Below, piece after piece: positions 45,344-54,210 of a DNA stretch of 64,000 bases. A model generated the notes under the pieces. The model saw only the letters and a list, made by a program, of their open reading frames with translations. It had not been told where the DNA came from and did no database searches. The position numbers and the translations under genes are program-made. Origin of the DNA: Bog-473 sp963817735 (GTDB lineage Bacteria > Actinomycetota > Acidimicrobiia > Acidimicrobiales > RAAP-2); NCBI GenBank assembly GCA_963817735.1, contig CAWFPP010000009.1, forward strand, positions 62,001 through 126,000, given 5' to 3'. Numbering within the stretch: position 1 is the stretch's first letter; each line of letters opens with the position of its first letter.

Positions 45344-46623
45344 GCACGGTGTTGCCCGGGACGCTCATTGAGCGCACCTTCCGGGAACGGATCATCCTGG
45401 TGGGGGTCATCTTCCCCGGCCTGACTGAAGAGATGGTCGACGAGGAGCTCGACGAGCTGGCCCGGCTGGTGGACAGCGCAGGCGCCGACGTGGTGGGCCG
45501 CGTGGTGCAGCGGCGCAACGCGCCCGATGCGGCGACCTTCGTCGGGCGGGGCAAGGCCGAGGAGATCGCGGCCCTGAGCCGGAGCCTCGACGCCGACACG
45601 GTCGTGTTCGACGACGACCTGACCCCGGCCCAGCACCGGAATCTCGAGAAGCTCTTCGGCCGCACGGCCATCGATCGCACCGCGGTGATCCTCGACATCT
45701 TCGCCCAGAACGCGCGCAGCCCCGAGGGCAAGGCGCAGGTGGAGCTGGCGCTGCTGCGCTACCGGTTGCCCCGTCTACGCGGCCGCGGTTCGGCGCTGAG
45801 CCAGCAGGCCGGTGGCATCGGCACCAGGGGGCCGGGCGAGACGCAGCTGGAGGTCGACCGCCGGCGCCTCGTCCGGCGCATGCACAAGCTCGAGGCCGAG
45901 CTCCGCGAAGTGGAGCGCACGCGGGAGCTGCAGCGCCGCAGCCGGGCCCGCGGCCGGCAGCGTGAACTGGCGCTCGTCGGCTACACCAACGCCGGGAAGT
46001 CGACGCTGCTCAACCGGCTGACCGACGCCGGCGTGCCGGCGGAGAACCGACTCTTCGTGACGCTCGACCCGCGGACCCGGCAGCTGTCGCTGCCCGGCGG
46101 CGAGACCGTCCTCGTGACCGACACCGTCGGGTTCGTCCGCAAGCTGCCCCACGAGCTGGTCGAGGCCTTCCGCTCCACGCTGGACTCCGTGCGCCTGGCC
46201 GACCTCATCGTGCACGTCGTCGACAGCACGGCGGTCGACGCGCTGGGACAGATGGCCGCCGTCCGCGAGGTGCTGGCGGAGATCGGTGCCTCGGACGTGC
46301 CCGATCTCATCGTCGTGAACAAGGCCGACGTGGCGCCCGAGGAGGCCAAGGCCCTGGCGCACGCACACGAGGGTGCCGTCCTGATTTCGGCCCGTACCGG
46401 GGAGGGGGTTGACGAGCTCCTGCGCGTGCTCGGCGACCGCCTGCGGGGCTCGGACCGCGTCGTGCAGCTCGTCGTTCCCTGGGCCCGCGGCGACGTGTTG
46501 GCCGCCATCCACCGCGAGGGCGAGGTCGTGGGCCAGAGCGACGGCGAGGAGTCGGCCACCCTGCAGGTGGTGCTCGACGACGTGGGCCGGGCCCGTTTCG
46601 CCGAGTTCGTGGCGGCTCCGTGA
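45340..46623 (+). CDS. hflX: GTPase HflX (ribosome-associated)
   Basis: 427 residues. The N-terminal domain with RNAPDAATFVGRGKAEEI and QVELALLRYRLPRLRG is followed by a helical linker with GGIGTRGPGETQLEVDRR, then the G domain: G1 GYTNAGKST, G3 DTVGF, G4 NKAD. It binds 50S subunits and rescues or splits stalled ribosomes under stress. Start TTG at 45340, overlapping dapF; a GTG three codons later is possible. dapC overlaps its end by four bases. Confidence 0.95.
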   Translation: MSTVLPGTLIERTFRERIILVGVIFPGLTEEMVDEELDELARLVDSAGADVVGRVVQRRNAPDAATFVGRGKAEEIAALSRSLDADTVVFDDDLTPAQHRNLEKLFGRTAIDRTAVILDIFAQNARSPEGKAQVELALLRYRLPRLRGRGSALSQQAGGIGTRGPGETQLEVDRRRLVRRMHKLEAELREVERTRELQRRSRARGRQRELALVGYTNAGKSTLLNRLTDAGVPAENRLFVTLDPRTRQLSLPGGETVLVTDTVGFVRKLPHELVEAFRSTLDSVRLADLIVHVVDSTAVDALGQMAAVREVLAEIGASDVPDLIVVNKADVAPEEAKALAHAHEGAVLISARTGEGVDELLRVLGDRLRGSDRVVQLVVPWARGDVLAAIHREGEVVGQSDGEESATLQVVLDDVGRARFAEFVAAP

Positions 46624-47750
46624 CCTTCCGGCTGCCACCGTATCCCTACGACCGGCTGGACGGCCTGGCCAAGGTGGCGGCCGCGCACGAGGGCGGCATG
46701 GTCGATTGCTCCATCGGGACTCCCTACGACCCTCCTTCCGCTGCCGTGGTCGAGGCGCTGGCCACGTCGGGCACCGAGCGGGGGTATCCCGCCTCGGCCG
46801 GCAGCCCGCAACTGCGCGACGCCGCCGCGGCATGGCTGGCCCGGCGCTTCGGGCTGACCGAAGGACCACAGGCCGTCGCCGCCTGCGTGGGCACCAAGGA
46901 GTTCGTCGCCTCGGTACCGCACGTGCTCCGACTCGGCACGCCGGACAAGGACACGGTGCTGTACCCCGCGGTGTCGTATCCGACGTATGCCATGGGCGCG
47001 GAGCTGGCAGGGTGCCGCGCCGTCCCGGTCCCGGCCGCGCCCGGGCGACTCGGCGGGCTCGACCTCGACGCCATCCATCCGGACGACGCCGGGCGCGCGC
47101 TGCTCCTCTGGTCCAACTCGCCGTCGAACCCGACGGGAGGCCTGGGCGATCTCGGGGCGGAGGCCGCCTGGGGACGTGCGCACGGCGTCCCCGTGTTCTC
47201 CGACGAGTGCTACGCCGAGTTCACCTGGGACGGCCCGCCCCGTTCGGTGCTCCAACTTGGTTCCGACGGCGTGGTGGCGGTGCACTCCCTCTCCAAGCGC
47301 TCGAACATGGCCGGGGTCCGTGTCGGCTTCTATGCCGGGGATCCCGAGTTGGTGGAGTTCCTGCGCGCCGTCCGTCAGCACGCGGGCCTCATGGTGTCGG
47401 GCCCGGCGCAGGCCGCCGGTGTGGCAGCACTGCACGACGACGCGCATGTGGAGACCCAGCGGGCGCGCTACCGGGAGCGCCTGGCCTTCCTGGCCGGCGT
47501 CCTCGGGGACTACGGCTGTCCGGCGCCGTTTCCCGAGGGGGGCTTCTATCTCTGGGTTCCGGTGCCGTCCGGCCGCTGGCCCGACGCCTGGCTGATGGCC
47601 GAGGCGCTGGCCACCGACGGCGGGCTCCTGGTCAGTCCCGGCGATCTGTACGGCAAGGACGGCGAGGGGCACGTGCGGGTGGCGGTGGTCCAGCCGATGG
47701 AGCGGTTGGCACTGGTGGGGGAGCGCCTCGCTAGGGTGCGGCATGGCTGA
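46620..47750 (+). CDS. dapC: N-succinyldiaminopimelate aminotransferase
   Basis: 376 residues, PLP fold type I. The PLP Lys is in HSLSKRSNMAGVRVG; LLWSNSPSNPTGG and SDECYAEF are typical aminotransferase blocks. The start FRLPPYPYDRLDGLAKVA and the place beside dapD mark it as the actinobacterial DapC type. It converts succinyl-amino-keto-pimelate to succinyl-DAP. GTGA overlap with hflX; dapD starts within its last eight bases. Confidence 0.92.
   Translation: MTFRLPPYPYDRLDGLAKVAAAHEGGMVDCSIGTPYDPPSAAVVEALATSGTERGYPASAGSPQLRDAAAAWLARRFGLTEGPQAVAACVGTKEFVASVPHVLRLGTPDKDTVLYPAVSYPTYAMGAELAGCRAVPVPAAPGRLGGLDLDAIHPDDAGRALLLWSNSPSNPTGGLGDLGAEAAWGRAHGVPVFSDECYAEFTWDGPPRSVLQLGSDGVVAVHSLSKRSNMAGVRVGFYAGDPELVEFLRAVRQHAGLMVSGPAQAAGVAALHDDAHVETQRARYRERLAFLAGVLGDYGCPAPFPEGGFYLWVPVPSGRWPDAWLMAEALATDGGLLVSPGDLYGKDGEGHVRVAVVQPMERLALVGERLARVRHG
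47732..47737 (+). promoter_or_regulatory. Possible internal -10 element (TAGGGT) before dapD
   Basis: TAGGGT inside the end of dapC lies 5 nt before the dapD ATG, the same geometry as other leaderless starts here. It could give extra dapD-dapE transcription. Confidence 0.3.
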
Positions 47751-48570
47751 TCTGCAGGCGAGCATCGAGGAGCTGTGGGAGCGCCGCGGCGAGCTCTCAC
47801 CGGCGGACACGGACGCGGCGAAGGTCGTGGAGGAGGCCATTGAGCTGCTCGACAAGGGGCAGGCCCGCGTGGCCGAGGTCGATGCGGCCACCGACGACGT
47901 GGTCGTGCACGAGTGGCTCAAGAAGTCGATCCTGTTGCTCTTCTCGCTGCGCGGCATGGAGACAATCGAAACCGGGCCGTTCGAGTACGCCGACAAGCTC
48001 CCCCTGAAGCACGGCTTCGCCGAGGCCGGTGTGCGCGCGCTGCCGGGCGCCTCGGCCCGCTGGGGCTCGTTCCTCGGGCGCGGCGTCGTGCTCATGCCCT
48101 CCTATGTGAACATCGGTGCCTGGGTGGGTGCGGACTCCATGGTGGACACCTGGGCCACCGTGGCCTCCTGCGCCCAGATCGGGGAGCGGGTGCACTTGGC
48201 GGGCGGGGTGGGCATCGGCGGCGTGCTCGAGCCCCCGAACGCGGTACCGGTCGTGGTGGAGGACGACGCCTTCGTGGGCAGCCGCTGCATGGTGACGGGC
48301 GGCGCGCGCATCGGCAAGGGATCCGTGCTGGGCGCCGGCAGCTTTCTCGATCCGTCCATCCCGGTGATCGACGCCGAGACCGGCGAGGAGATCTCACGCG
48401 GCGTCGTCCCCTCCTGGTGCGTCGCCATCCGGGCCAGCCGTCGCCGCGAGTACCCGGGCGGGGAGTTCTTCGTGCCGTGCGTCCTGGTGATCAAGCGGCT
48501 CAGTGAAGGGGAGCGCCACGACAAGGCGCAGCTGAACCAGGTCCTGCGGGACCACGGCGCCAGCACCTGA
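47743..48570 (+). CDS. dapD: 2,3,4,5-tetrahydropyridine-2,6-dicarboxylate N-succinyltransferase
   Basis: 275 residues. Hexapeptide-repeat (left-handed helix) protein: GVVLMPSYVNIGAWVGADSM, VHLAGGVGIGGVLEP and GARIGKGSVLGAGSF show the turns. This is the common 275-residue DapD of proteobacterial type, not the longer mycobacterial form. It commits tetrahydrodipicolinate to the succinylase branch using succinyl-CoA. Overlaps dapC by eight bases; dapE follows 4 bp later. Confidence 0.95.
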   Translation: MADLQASIEELWERRGELSPADTDAAKVVEEAIELLDKGQARVAEVDAATDDVVVHEWLKKSILLLFSLRGMETIETGPFEYADKLPLKHGFAEAGVRALPGASARWGSFLGRGVVLMPSYVNIGAWVGADSMVDTWATVASCAQIGERVHLAGGVGIGGVLEPPNAVPVVVEDDAFVGSRCMVTGGARIGKGSVLGAGSFLDPSIPVIDAETGEEISRGVVPSWCVAIRASRRREYPGGEFFVPCVLVIKRLSEGERHDKAQLNQVLRDHGAST

Positions 48571-48574
48571 TCCG

Positions 48575-49636
48575 GTGGGTGATCTTCTCGCGTCCACCCG
48601 GGACCTCATGGCCGTCCCCTCGCCGAGCCGGGGTGAGGGCGCGCTGGCGGGGCTCGTACAGGACGCGTTGCGCGCCTGCCCCTGGCTCGAGGTCGAACGC
48701 GTCGGGGACAACGTCGTGGGCCGCACCGCGCTCGGCCACGACCAGCGCCTGGTCCTGGCCGGGCACCTCGACACGGTCCCTGCCGTGGGGAACCAAGAGC
48801 CGCGGCTCGAGGGCGACACCCTGTGGGGGGTCGGCGCGTCGGACATGAAGGGCGGCCTGGCCGTCATGCTCGACCTGGCCACCACGGTGCGCCAACCCAG
48901 GGTAGACGTCACATGGTGCTTCTACGCCCGGGAGGAGATCGGCCGCGCCGACAGCGGCCTCCTGCAGCTGTGGCAGGAACGGCCGGACCTGTTGGCGGGG
49001 GATGCGGCCATCCTCGGGGAGCCCACGAATGCATTGGTGGAGGCCGGCTGCCAGGGCACGCTGCGGGTGCGCGTGACGCTGCGGGGCGTGCGCGCCCACA
49101 CGGCCCGTCCCTTCACCGGGCGCAACGCCATCCACCGCGTCGCGCCCTTGCTGCAGCGGGTGGCCGACTGGCCCGGTCGGGAGGTTGTGCTGGACGGCTG
49201 CACCTACGCCGAGCAGTTGCAAGCCGTGGCCGTGGAGGGGGGAGTGGCCAGCAACGTCGTGCCCGACGAGGCCCGGGTCACTCTCAACCACCGCTACGCG
49301 CCGGACCGGCGGGCCGCCGAGGCGAGCGCGTTCCTCCGCGCGCTCCTGCAGGGGACGTGGGACCCGGAGGCGGGCGACATCTGGGAGGACCTCGATGCCG
49401 CCGACGGTGCGCCGCCGTCCCTGGAGCACTCGCTGCTCGGCGCGTTGGTGGAGCGGAGCGGCGCCGCGCCCAAGGCAAAGGTCGGATGGACCGATGTGGC
49501 GTCGTTCTGGGAGCACGGGGTGCCCGCGGCCAACTTCGGGCCCGGCGACCCGCTTCTGGCGCATCACCCCGACGAGCGGGTGTCGGCGCCACAACTCCAG
49601 CGCGCCCGCGACGTGCTGCTGGCGCTCATCGCATAG
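48575..49636 (+). CDS. dapE: Succinyl-diaminopimelate desuccinylase
   Basis: 353 residues, M20 zinc peptidase. AGHLDTVPAVGN, GVGASDMKGGLAVM, YAREEIG and the late PGDPLLAHHPDE supply the two-zinc site and catalytic Glu; the dimerisation domain lies near 165-275. It removes succinate to give LL-DAP for DapF. GTG start just after dapD. The gene is convergent with the DoxX operon, with a small hairpin between stops. Confidence 0.93.
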   Translation: MGDLLASTRDLMAVPSPSRGEGALAGLVQDALRACPWLEVERVGDNVVGRTALGHDQRLVLAGHLDTVPAVGNQEPRLEGDTLWGVGASDMKGGLAVMLDLATTVRQPRVDVTWCFYAREEIGRADSGLLQLWQERPDLLAGDAAILGEPTNALVEAGCQGTLRVRVTLRGVRAHTARPFTGRNAIHRVAPLLQRVADWPGREVVLDGCTYAEQLQAVAVEGGVASNVVPDEARVTLNHRYAPDRRAAEASAFLRALLQGTWDPEAGDIWEDLDAADGAPPSLEHSLLGALVERSGAAPKAKVGWTDVASFWEHGVPAANFGPGDPLLAHHPDERVSAPQLQRARDVLLALIA

Positions 49637-49647
49637 CACCACTCAGT

Positions 49648-49662
49648 GGACGACGATCGTCC
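49648..49662. terminator. Small hairpin between convergent dapE and doxX-like genes
   Basis: GGACGA (49648-49653) and TCGTCC (49657-49662) form a 6-bp stem with a 3-nt loop in the 29-bp gap. Weak evidence for a bidirectional terminator. Confidence 0.25.
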
Positions 49663-49665
49663 CCA

Positions 49666-50205
49666 TCATGTACTGGCGGACGTCGCAGATGTCGTGGCGA
49701 TCCGCCGCTCTATCAGCGCGTCGAGGCTGAAGCGGCCGGATCCGAAAACGGCAGCGACCAACCCGAGGACCGCCAGCGCCATGTTCAGCTGGTAGCCGGG
49801 AGGATCGGCGATCGACGCGATCCCCGTCGCCCACGTGACGGTGATCATGGCGAGCACCATGTCCCCGAACAGGGCGATGCCGGCCAGACGGGAGCCGAGG
49901 CCCAGTGCGAGCGCGATGGCACTGCCGAACTCGACGATGCCGCCCAGGACGGCGAAGAACCCGCCCGGATGCAGGTGCGCGGTGTTGGAGAAGTACAGAG
50001 CCGTTCGATGGATGCCGGGGCCGTTGAACGCTCCGAACAGCTTGCCTGCGCCGTAGTAGATGAAGATCCAGGCCAGGACGATGCGCACCGCGGCCAAGGC
50101 ACAGCTGGCGGGAAGCTCCGACGTGCGCGTGCCGACGACGAGGGCGAGTATCGAGCGAGCCGAACGCCGCGGGCGTGGCGGCGCGTCCAACGCGGTCGTG
50201 ACCAT
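49666..50205 (-). CDS. DoxX-family membrane protein
   Basis: 179 residues, four hydrophobic helices. RIVLAWIFIYYGAGKLFGAF and LHPGGFFAVLGGIVEFGSAIALALGL match the DoxX signature. Family members support redox or oxidative-stress complexes at the membrane; no enzyme activity is assigned by sequence. The ATG overlaps the stop of the desaturase-like gene (TGATG) and GGGAGG lies upstream, so it is translated as part of a three-gene operon. Confidence 0.87.
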   Translation of the reverse strand: MVTTALDAPPRPRRSARSILALVVGTRTSELPASCALAAVRIVLAWIFIYYGAGKLFGAFNGPGIHRTALYFSNTAHLHPGGFFAVLGGIVEFGSAIALALGLGSRLAGIALFGDMVLAMITVTWATGIASIADPPGYQLNMALAVLGLVAAVFGSGRFSLDALIERRIATTSATSAST

Positions 50206-51317
50206 CACATCCTCCCGAAGTGTTCGAGTGTGTCGTGGGTCTCGGGCGATTCGTCGTCCGACCGCTCGAGTGCCCAGGGGTCGAGAGCCGGGGCAGACGG
50301 GCTCGGTGCAGCCAAAGGGCGAAACGGTGCCACCAATTGAGCGCCGTAGACCGCGAGATGGCGATGTCGTGGGGTGGCCTGTTCGACGAGCAGGGGCCGA
50401 CCCCGCAGCCCGGTGTCCATGCGAACCGTTTCCTTCGTCGGGAAGATCGCGGTGTGGAACATCTGGTCCCAGATGCTCAGCGCGAAACCGAGATTGACGT
50501 CTTGGGGCCCATCGAGTTTGTGGTGGATGCGGTGAAAGTTCGGGCTGACCACAATCCGTCCGAGGGGCCCGAATCCAAGCCGGGTGTTCGAGTGGGCGAA
50601 CGCCACGATCCCCCCGTAGAGCGCCAGCACCGTCAGCGACAACGAGCCGTTGGCGAGCAGCACGAGACCGGGGAGAAGCGCCAGGAGGTACGACACGTGG
50701 ATCAGTGGATGGGTACGGAAGACGGTGAGGACGTTCATGTCCTCCTGCGAATGGTGCAGCTCGTGGAACCGCCAGAGCGCTCCGACGCGATGGTTGGCGA
50801 GGTGCACGGCCCAGTTGCACCCATCCATCGCCACGATGATCGCGACAATGGCGATCCAACGGGGCACCGTGTCCATCTTGGGCAGGATGATCCATGGAAG
50901 GAGTCGGCGGACCACCGTCACGAACGAGAGGGTCAGCGCCGCCACCAAGGGCAGCACGAGGGTCGCGTAGACCGCGGTGATCAGTAAGTCGTGGCGGTAC
51001 CCGCGGGCGAAGAAGGGTCGTGGTTGCGCGGGCCATGCCCGTTCCACCACGAGGATGATGCCGACGACGACGAGCGACAGCGGACCGACCACGACGATAC
51101 GCAGACTCGTCAGGGAGCCGGCAAAGGCCGCTCCCTCCCATCCACTCGACCAACCGATTCCGACCAGAACCGCCGCCAAGGCCGGGATGCCGAAGGCGGG
51201 AAGGTACACCCTGGACGCAAAGCGGGCGCGCCGGCCGTCCTGGGGACGGGTGCGCCCGGTGCGCTCGGTCGCTCGGGGGGTGCGAGTGCTGGGGGGCGCG
51301 ACGAGAACGGACGACAT
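50205..51317 (-). CDS. Sterol desaturase / fatty-acid hydroxylase family membrane di-iron protein
   Basis: 370 residues. Three to four helices and the eight-His pattern: WAVHLANHRVG, WRFHELHHSQ, then THPLIH and FHRIHHKLDGPQDVNLG. Such enzymes use a di-iron site and O2 to hydroxylate or desaturate lipids such as sterols, carotenoids or fatty acids. The ATG at 51317 is chosen since the earlier frame holds the end of the upstream gene. A Pro-rich C-terminal tail follows. Substrate unknown; DoxX and a heme- or redox-type secreted protein are its operon partners. Confidence 0.85.
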   Translation of the reverse strand: MSSVLVAPPSTRTPRATERTGRTRPQDGRRARFASRVYLPAFGIPALAAVLVGIGWSSGWEGAAFAGSLTSLRIVVVGPLSLVVVGIILVVERAWPAQPRPFFARGYRHDLLITAVYATLVLPLVAALTLSFVTVVRRLLPWIILPKMDTVPRWIAIVAIIVAMDGCNWAVHLANHRVGALWRFHELHHSQEDMNVLTVFRTHPLIHVSYLLALLPGLVLLANGSLSLTVLALYGGIVAFAHSNTRLGFGPLGRIVVSPNFHRIHHKLDGPQDVNLGFALSIWDQMFHTAIFPTKETVRMDTGLRGRPLLVEQATPRHRHLAVYGAQLVAPFRPLAAPSPSAPALDPWALERSDDESPETHDTLEHFGRM

Positions 51318-51345
51318 CAGGACGGCTCCGTGCCGAATCTCGGCA

Positions 51346-51882
51346 CTAGAACGCCACTCCACCCGACCCGGAGCTTGTCGTCGGAGTGCCACCGGACCCC
51401 GTGCTCGCGTGGGCCGGCTTCACCGTCACGACGGCCGACCATTTCCCCCACGTATCGGTGATGTCGCCGTGCACCTGGCCCGGGCCGGTGTCCCCGACGA
51501 ACCAGTAGAGGGGCTTTCCGGCATAGGTCAGCTGGAGCGCACCTCCCTTCCTCTTGACGGTGCCAAGTTTGGCGGCATTCACGCCGGATCCGGCCGTCGG
51601 CTTCGTCACACCCTTGGGCAGCAGGACCTCGGGCCAGACCTTCAGGCAGCTGGCCCCGCAGGCCACGGTGCTCGGCATCAGGGTGTACACGGTCTTCCCG
51701 CTGACGAGGAAGGTGCCGAGCTTCGCCGTGTGGCTCGTCGAGACGACGCTGCTCGTGGCGGCTCCGGCGGTACCGGCAGCGGCAGCGGTGGCTGCCAGTC
51801 CGCCCAGGGCCAGTGCGATGCCGGCGGTCCGCAGAATCGGAGCCTTTCGGAATGCCTGTGGGTGCTTCGTCTTGTGGACCAT
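51346..51882 (-). CDS. Secreted protein with the PF03640-type repeat (COG4315)
   Basis: 178 residues. A signal peptide ends near AGAATSS; two copies of the secreted repeat follow: LGTFLVSGKTVYTLMPS with ACGASCLKVWPEVLLP, and LQLTYAGKPLYWFVGDTGPG. The family, common in actinobacteria, has no proven function and is often near cytochromes or copper proteins. The Cys pair CGASC is characteristic. A Gly/Ser-rich tail ends the protein. First gene of the operon with the desaturase-like and DoxX genes. Confidence 0.87.
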   Translation of the reverse strand: MVHKTKHPQAFRKAPILRTAGIALALGGLAATAAAAGTAGAATSSVVSTSHTAKLGTFLVSGKTVYTLMPSTVACGASCLKVWPEVLLPKGVTKPTAGSGVNAAKLGTVKRKGGALQLTYAGKPLYWFVGDTGPGQVHGDITDTWGKWSAVVTVKPAHASTGSGGTPTTSSGSGGVAF

Positions 51883-52199
51883 GTCACTGCTCTCCTCAAT
51901 AGTGTTGTGTTGCCAGGGAATACGGGCAGATCCCGCAGAGAGATCGCTTTCCTTGTTCTTCTACCCGGGACGCAGGTCGACGCTTCATACCTGCGGTCGT
52001 CAGGGGCACGCTGCAGCACGACAACCTCGACCGGCGCGTGGCGCCGGGGCCGGTCGGTCACCGAATACCGCCCTGACCTGCGAGGTTTGTTGAGCGCCGG
52101 CGCCCGGTGCCGAGGCGTCGCTCCCGACGATCCGGATGGAGTGTGGCGCCGGCGCCGATGGTTGGCCCCATTCGACCCCGAACTCCATATCGTGACGAC
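51883..52199. other. 317-bp divergent intergenic region
   Basis: The left part holds the ribosome-binding region of the secreted-repeat gene (GAGGAG about 9 nt from its ATG). The rest is less GC-rich near 51900-51960 and then GC-rich without a convincing frame. I see no RNA gene or clear operator; promoters for both flanking genes must lie here. Confidence 0.4.
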
Positions 52200-52655
52200 G
52201 TGGGGGCACCCGTCATCGACTACCGGCACGGCTTCCAGTTCGGCCTGGCGCCGCAGCAGCTATGGGAGCAGATGGAGGAGGTCGACCAGTTCGAGCGATG
52301 GTGGCCGTGGCTCTCGCAATGTGAGCTCGAGGGCGACGGGTTGGCTCGAGGGTCGGTCCTACGGGGCGTGATCTCGCCTCCCGTTCCCTACCGCATGCGT
52401 ATCTCGGTCGAACTCGGCGAGTGCGTGCCTCCGCAGTCCATCGACGCCGCGGTCGGGGGTGACCTGACGGGGGTCGCCGGCCTGCTCCTGCGCCCCGAGG
52501 GGGACGGCACCTGGGCTGAGGTGGCATGGACAGTCGAGATGCAACAGCCTGCCATGCGCCTGGCCAGTCGGTTCGGCCATCCGCTCTTGCGCCGGGCACA
52601 CGACCTGGTGGTCGAGGCGACCGTGGCCGGGTTTCGCCGGCGGATCGAGCGCTGA
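52200..52655 (+). CDS. SRPBCC (START/polyketide-cyclase-like) ligand-binding protein
   Basis: 151 residues from GTG 52200; an ATG at 52158 is an alternative start and neither has a strong ribosome-binding site. VIDYRHGFQFGLAPQQLWEQMEEVDQFERWWPWL is the usual first strand and helices of the helix-grip fold, and the long C-terminal helix (RRAHDLVVEATVAGFRRRIE) closes the cavity. Such proteins bind hydrophobic small molecules or lipids. It is convergent with the UbiA-like gene and may serve the isoprenoid-type genes that follow. Confidence 0.75.
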   Translation: MGAPVIDYRHGFQFGLAPQQLWEQMEEVDQFERWWPWLSQCELEGDGLARGSVLRGVISPPVPYRMRISVELGECVPPQSIDAAVGGDLTGVAGLLLRPEGDGTWAEVAWTVEMQQPAMRLASRFGHPLLRRAHDLVVEATVAGFRRRIER

Positions 52656-52662
52656 ACGCCCC

Positions 52663-53418
52663 TCAACGAAGCCGGGCGACAGCGAAGGCCGCGGCGAACA
52701 GGACGACCGCCCAGGCCATGGCGCGCAGCGCCTGTTCCAACGGAGCGAGCAACGTGGGTCGGTCGATCGTCTGCTGCGTCCCGTCGGCCAGTGACACGAC
52801 CCCGGTGGCGCCACGGGCCCGTCGCCGCAGCATCCGAGCCGGCGTGCTCAGCGCACGCTGCGCCAGTGAGAGGGCCAATGCTCCCGCCGCGGCCAGCGCC
52901 GGGGCGAGTGCCAACGTGCCGTTCTGTGCGACATAGGCGGTCAGCACCGGGAAGGCTCCCCAGCTGGCGGCGAATCCGAGGTCGTTGTGAATGATCCCGC
53001 CGAAGACCTCGAAGTTGTACCCGACGACGAGAAGGGGCCCGAGCACGAGAAACGGGACCAACGCCCAGCCCACTTGTACGACCCCGACCACGCCGAGGGC
53101 CAGGGCGCCGGCCAGCCCCACGACGGCCGCGCCCACGAGGGCCGGCGTGGGGATCTGCGTGCGCAACGGCCTGCCGTGCAACTCGTCGAGCGCGTGGGCG
53201 GCGACGCCGACGGCGAGGAAGAAGGCCAGGAGGGTTGCGAGCAGACGGGTCGAGTTGACGACAGGAGCCAGGCAGGCGCCGATGACGACGTAGCCCAGAT
53301 GCCAGGCCGTGTACGGCGGGTGCAGCAACGTCCACCAGTCGCGCCACCCACCGGGCTGGGCGGCGTAGAAGGCGGGGCGCTCCTGGGGCGACGGATCCCC
53401 TTGAGCGGCTCTATCCAC
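52663..53418 (-). CDS. UbiA-like polytopic membrane protein
   Basis: 251 residues with six to seven helices. WRDWWTLLHPPYTAWHLGYVVIGA at the start and HALDELHGRPLRTQIPT after the second helix recall the UbiA prenyltransferase layout, where an Asp-rich motif binds prenyl diphosphate; here the motif is degenerate (first Asn/Asp replaced by His). NDLGFAASWGAFPVLTAYVAQ is a second conserved-looking loop. It could be a divergent prenyltransferase or a non-catalytic relative. GTG start overlapping the methyltransferase stop by eight bases. Confidence 0.65.
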   Translation of the reverse strand: MDRAAQGDPSPQERPAFYAAQPGGWRDWWTLLHPPYTAWHLGYVVIGACLAPVVNSTRLLATLLAFFLAVGVAAHALDELHGRPLRTQIPTPALVGAAVVGLAGALALGVVGVVQVGWALVPFLVLGPLLVVGYNFEVFGGIIHNDLGFAASWGAFPVLTAYVAQNGTLALAPALAAAGALALSLAQRALSTPARMLRRRARGATGVVSLADGTQQTIDRPTLLAPLEQALRAMAWAVVLFAAAFAVARLR

Positions 53419-54151
53419 TGCGGCGCCGTCCCCACATCACCAACCCTCCGCCGAGGCTCATGCGTCGCACTCCGACGTCGGCCAGACCGGCCTGACGCCA
53501 GGCCTCCACCGTCCAACTCAGCGGATAGCGCCGGTAGTGCGCCGAGATGTTGGGTCCGAGGAATCGACCCACCTCGTACCACTCTTTGCCGCCGGTCACA
53601 TAGCCGCCGACCGGCAAGAGCAGTCTGGTGTAGCCCCACCACCAGAAGCGCCAGAACCGGCTCTGGGGGAGGAGGAATTCGAGGTTCGCCACGACGCCCC
53701 CGGGTTTCACCACCCGGGCCAGCTCGCGCAGTGTGGCTTGCGGGTCGTCGACGTAGCGCAGGAGGTAGGTGAAGGTGAGGGCGTCGAAGGTCCCGTCGGC
53801 GAAGGGCAGTTGCTCACCGCGACCGGCGACCAACGAGATCCGGCCGGCCATGTGCCTCTCGACGACGTTGCGCTGGCCCTGGCGCAGCATGTCGAGCGTG
53901 AGGTCGAGTCCGACCACCTCGGCCTGGGTGCGCTCGGCGATCTGGAGCGACACGCCCGCCGGACCGCAGGCCACATCGAGGACGAGTGCAGGGTGCTCGG
54001 GGACGACGTGGTCGATCATGGCGCGGCGCCAGCGGCCGTTCTGCCCCATGGACAGGACCTCGGCCAGCCGGTCGTAGCGATGTGGCAGCGGGGCGAACAG
54101 ACGTTGGGCGAATCGGTTGAGGTCGCTCGAGGCCGGGGCCCGCGTCTCCAT
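53411..54151 (-). CDS. UbiE/MenG-like SAM methyltransferase
   Basis: 246 residues. Motif I VLDVACGPAGVS, motif II VVGLDLTLDML, post-I GEQLPFADGTFDALTFTYLLRYVDDP and VKPGGVVANLEF are the UbiE/COQ5 pattern. The C-terminal part (WWWGYTRLLLPVGGYVTGG) is hydrophobic and aromatic, suggesting a membrane-embedded lipid substrate. Possibly a C- or O-methylation of a prenylated quinone-like compound. GAGGAGG precedes the ATG. Divergent from the geranylgeranyl-reductase-like gene by 59 bp. Confidence 0.82.
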   Translation of the reverse strand: METRAPASSDLNRFAQRLFAPLPHRYDRLAEVLSMGQNGRWRRAMIDHVVPEHPALVLDVACGPAGVSLQIAERTQAEVVGLDLTLDMLRQGQRNVVERHMAGRISLVAGRGEQLPFADGTFDALTFTYLLRYVDDPQATLRELARVVKPGGVVANLEFLLPQSRFWRFWWWGYTRLLLPVGGYVTGGKEWYEVGRFLGPNISAHYRRYPLSWTVEAWRQAGLADVGVRRMSLGGGLVMWGRRRSG

Positions 54152-54210
54152 GCCGCCTCCTCAGGTGTGAGGATCTCACCGTAGACGGTCGACGTGGGAA
54201 AGGAGCCGTC

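Noticed and set aside
49640..49665. Strong intrinsic terminator after dapE
   Set aside because: Only a 6-bp stem and no T-tract; kept as a low-confidence hairpin.
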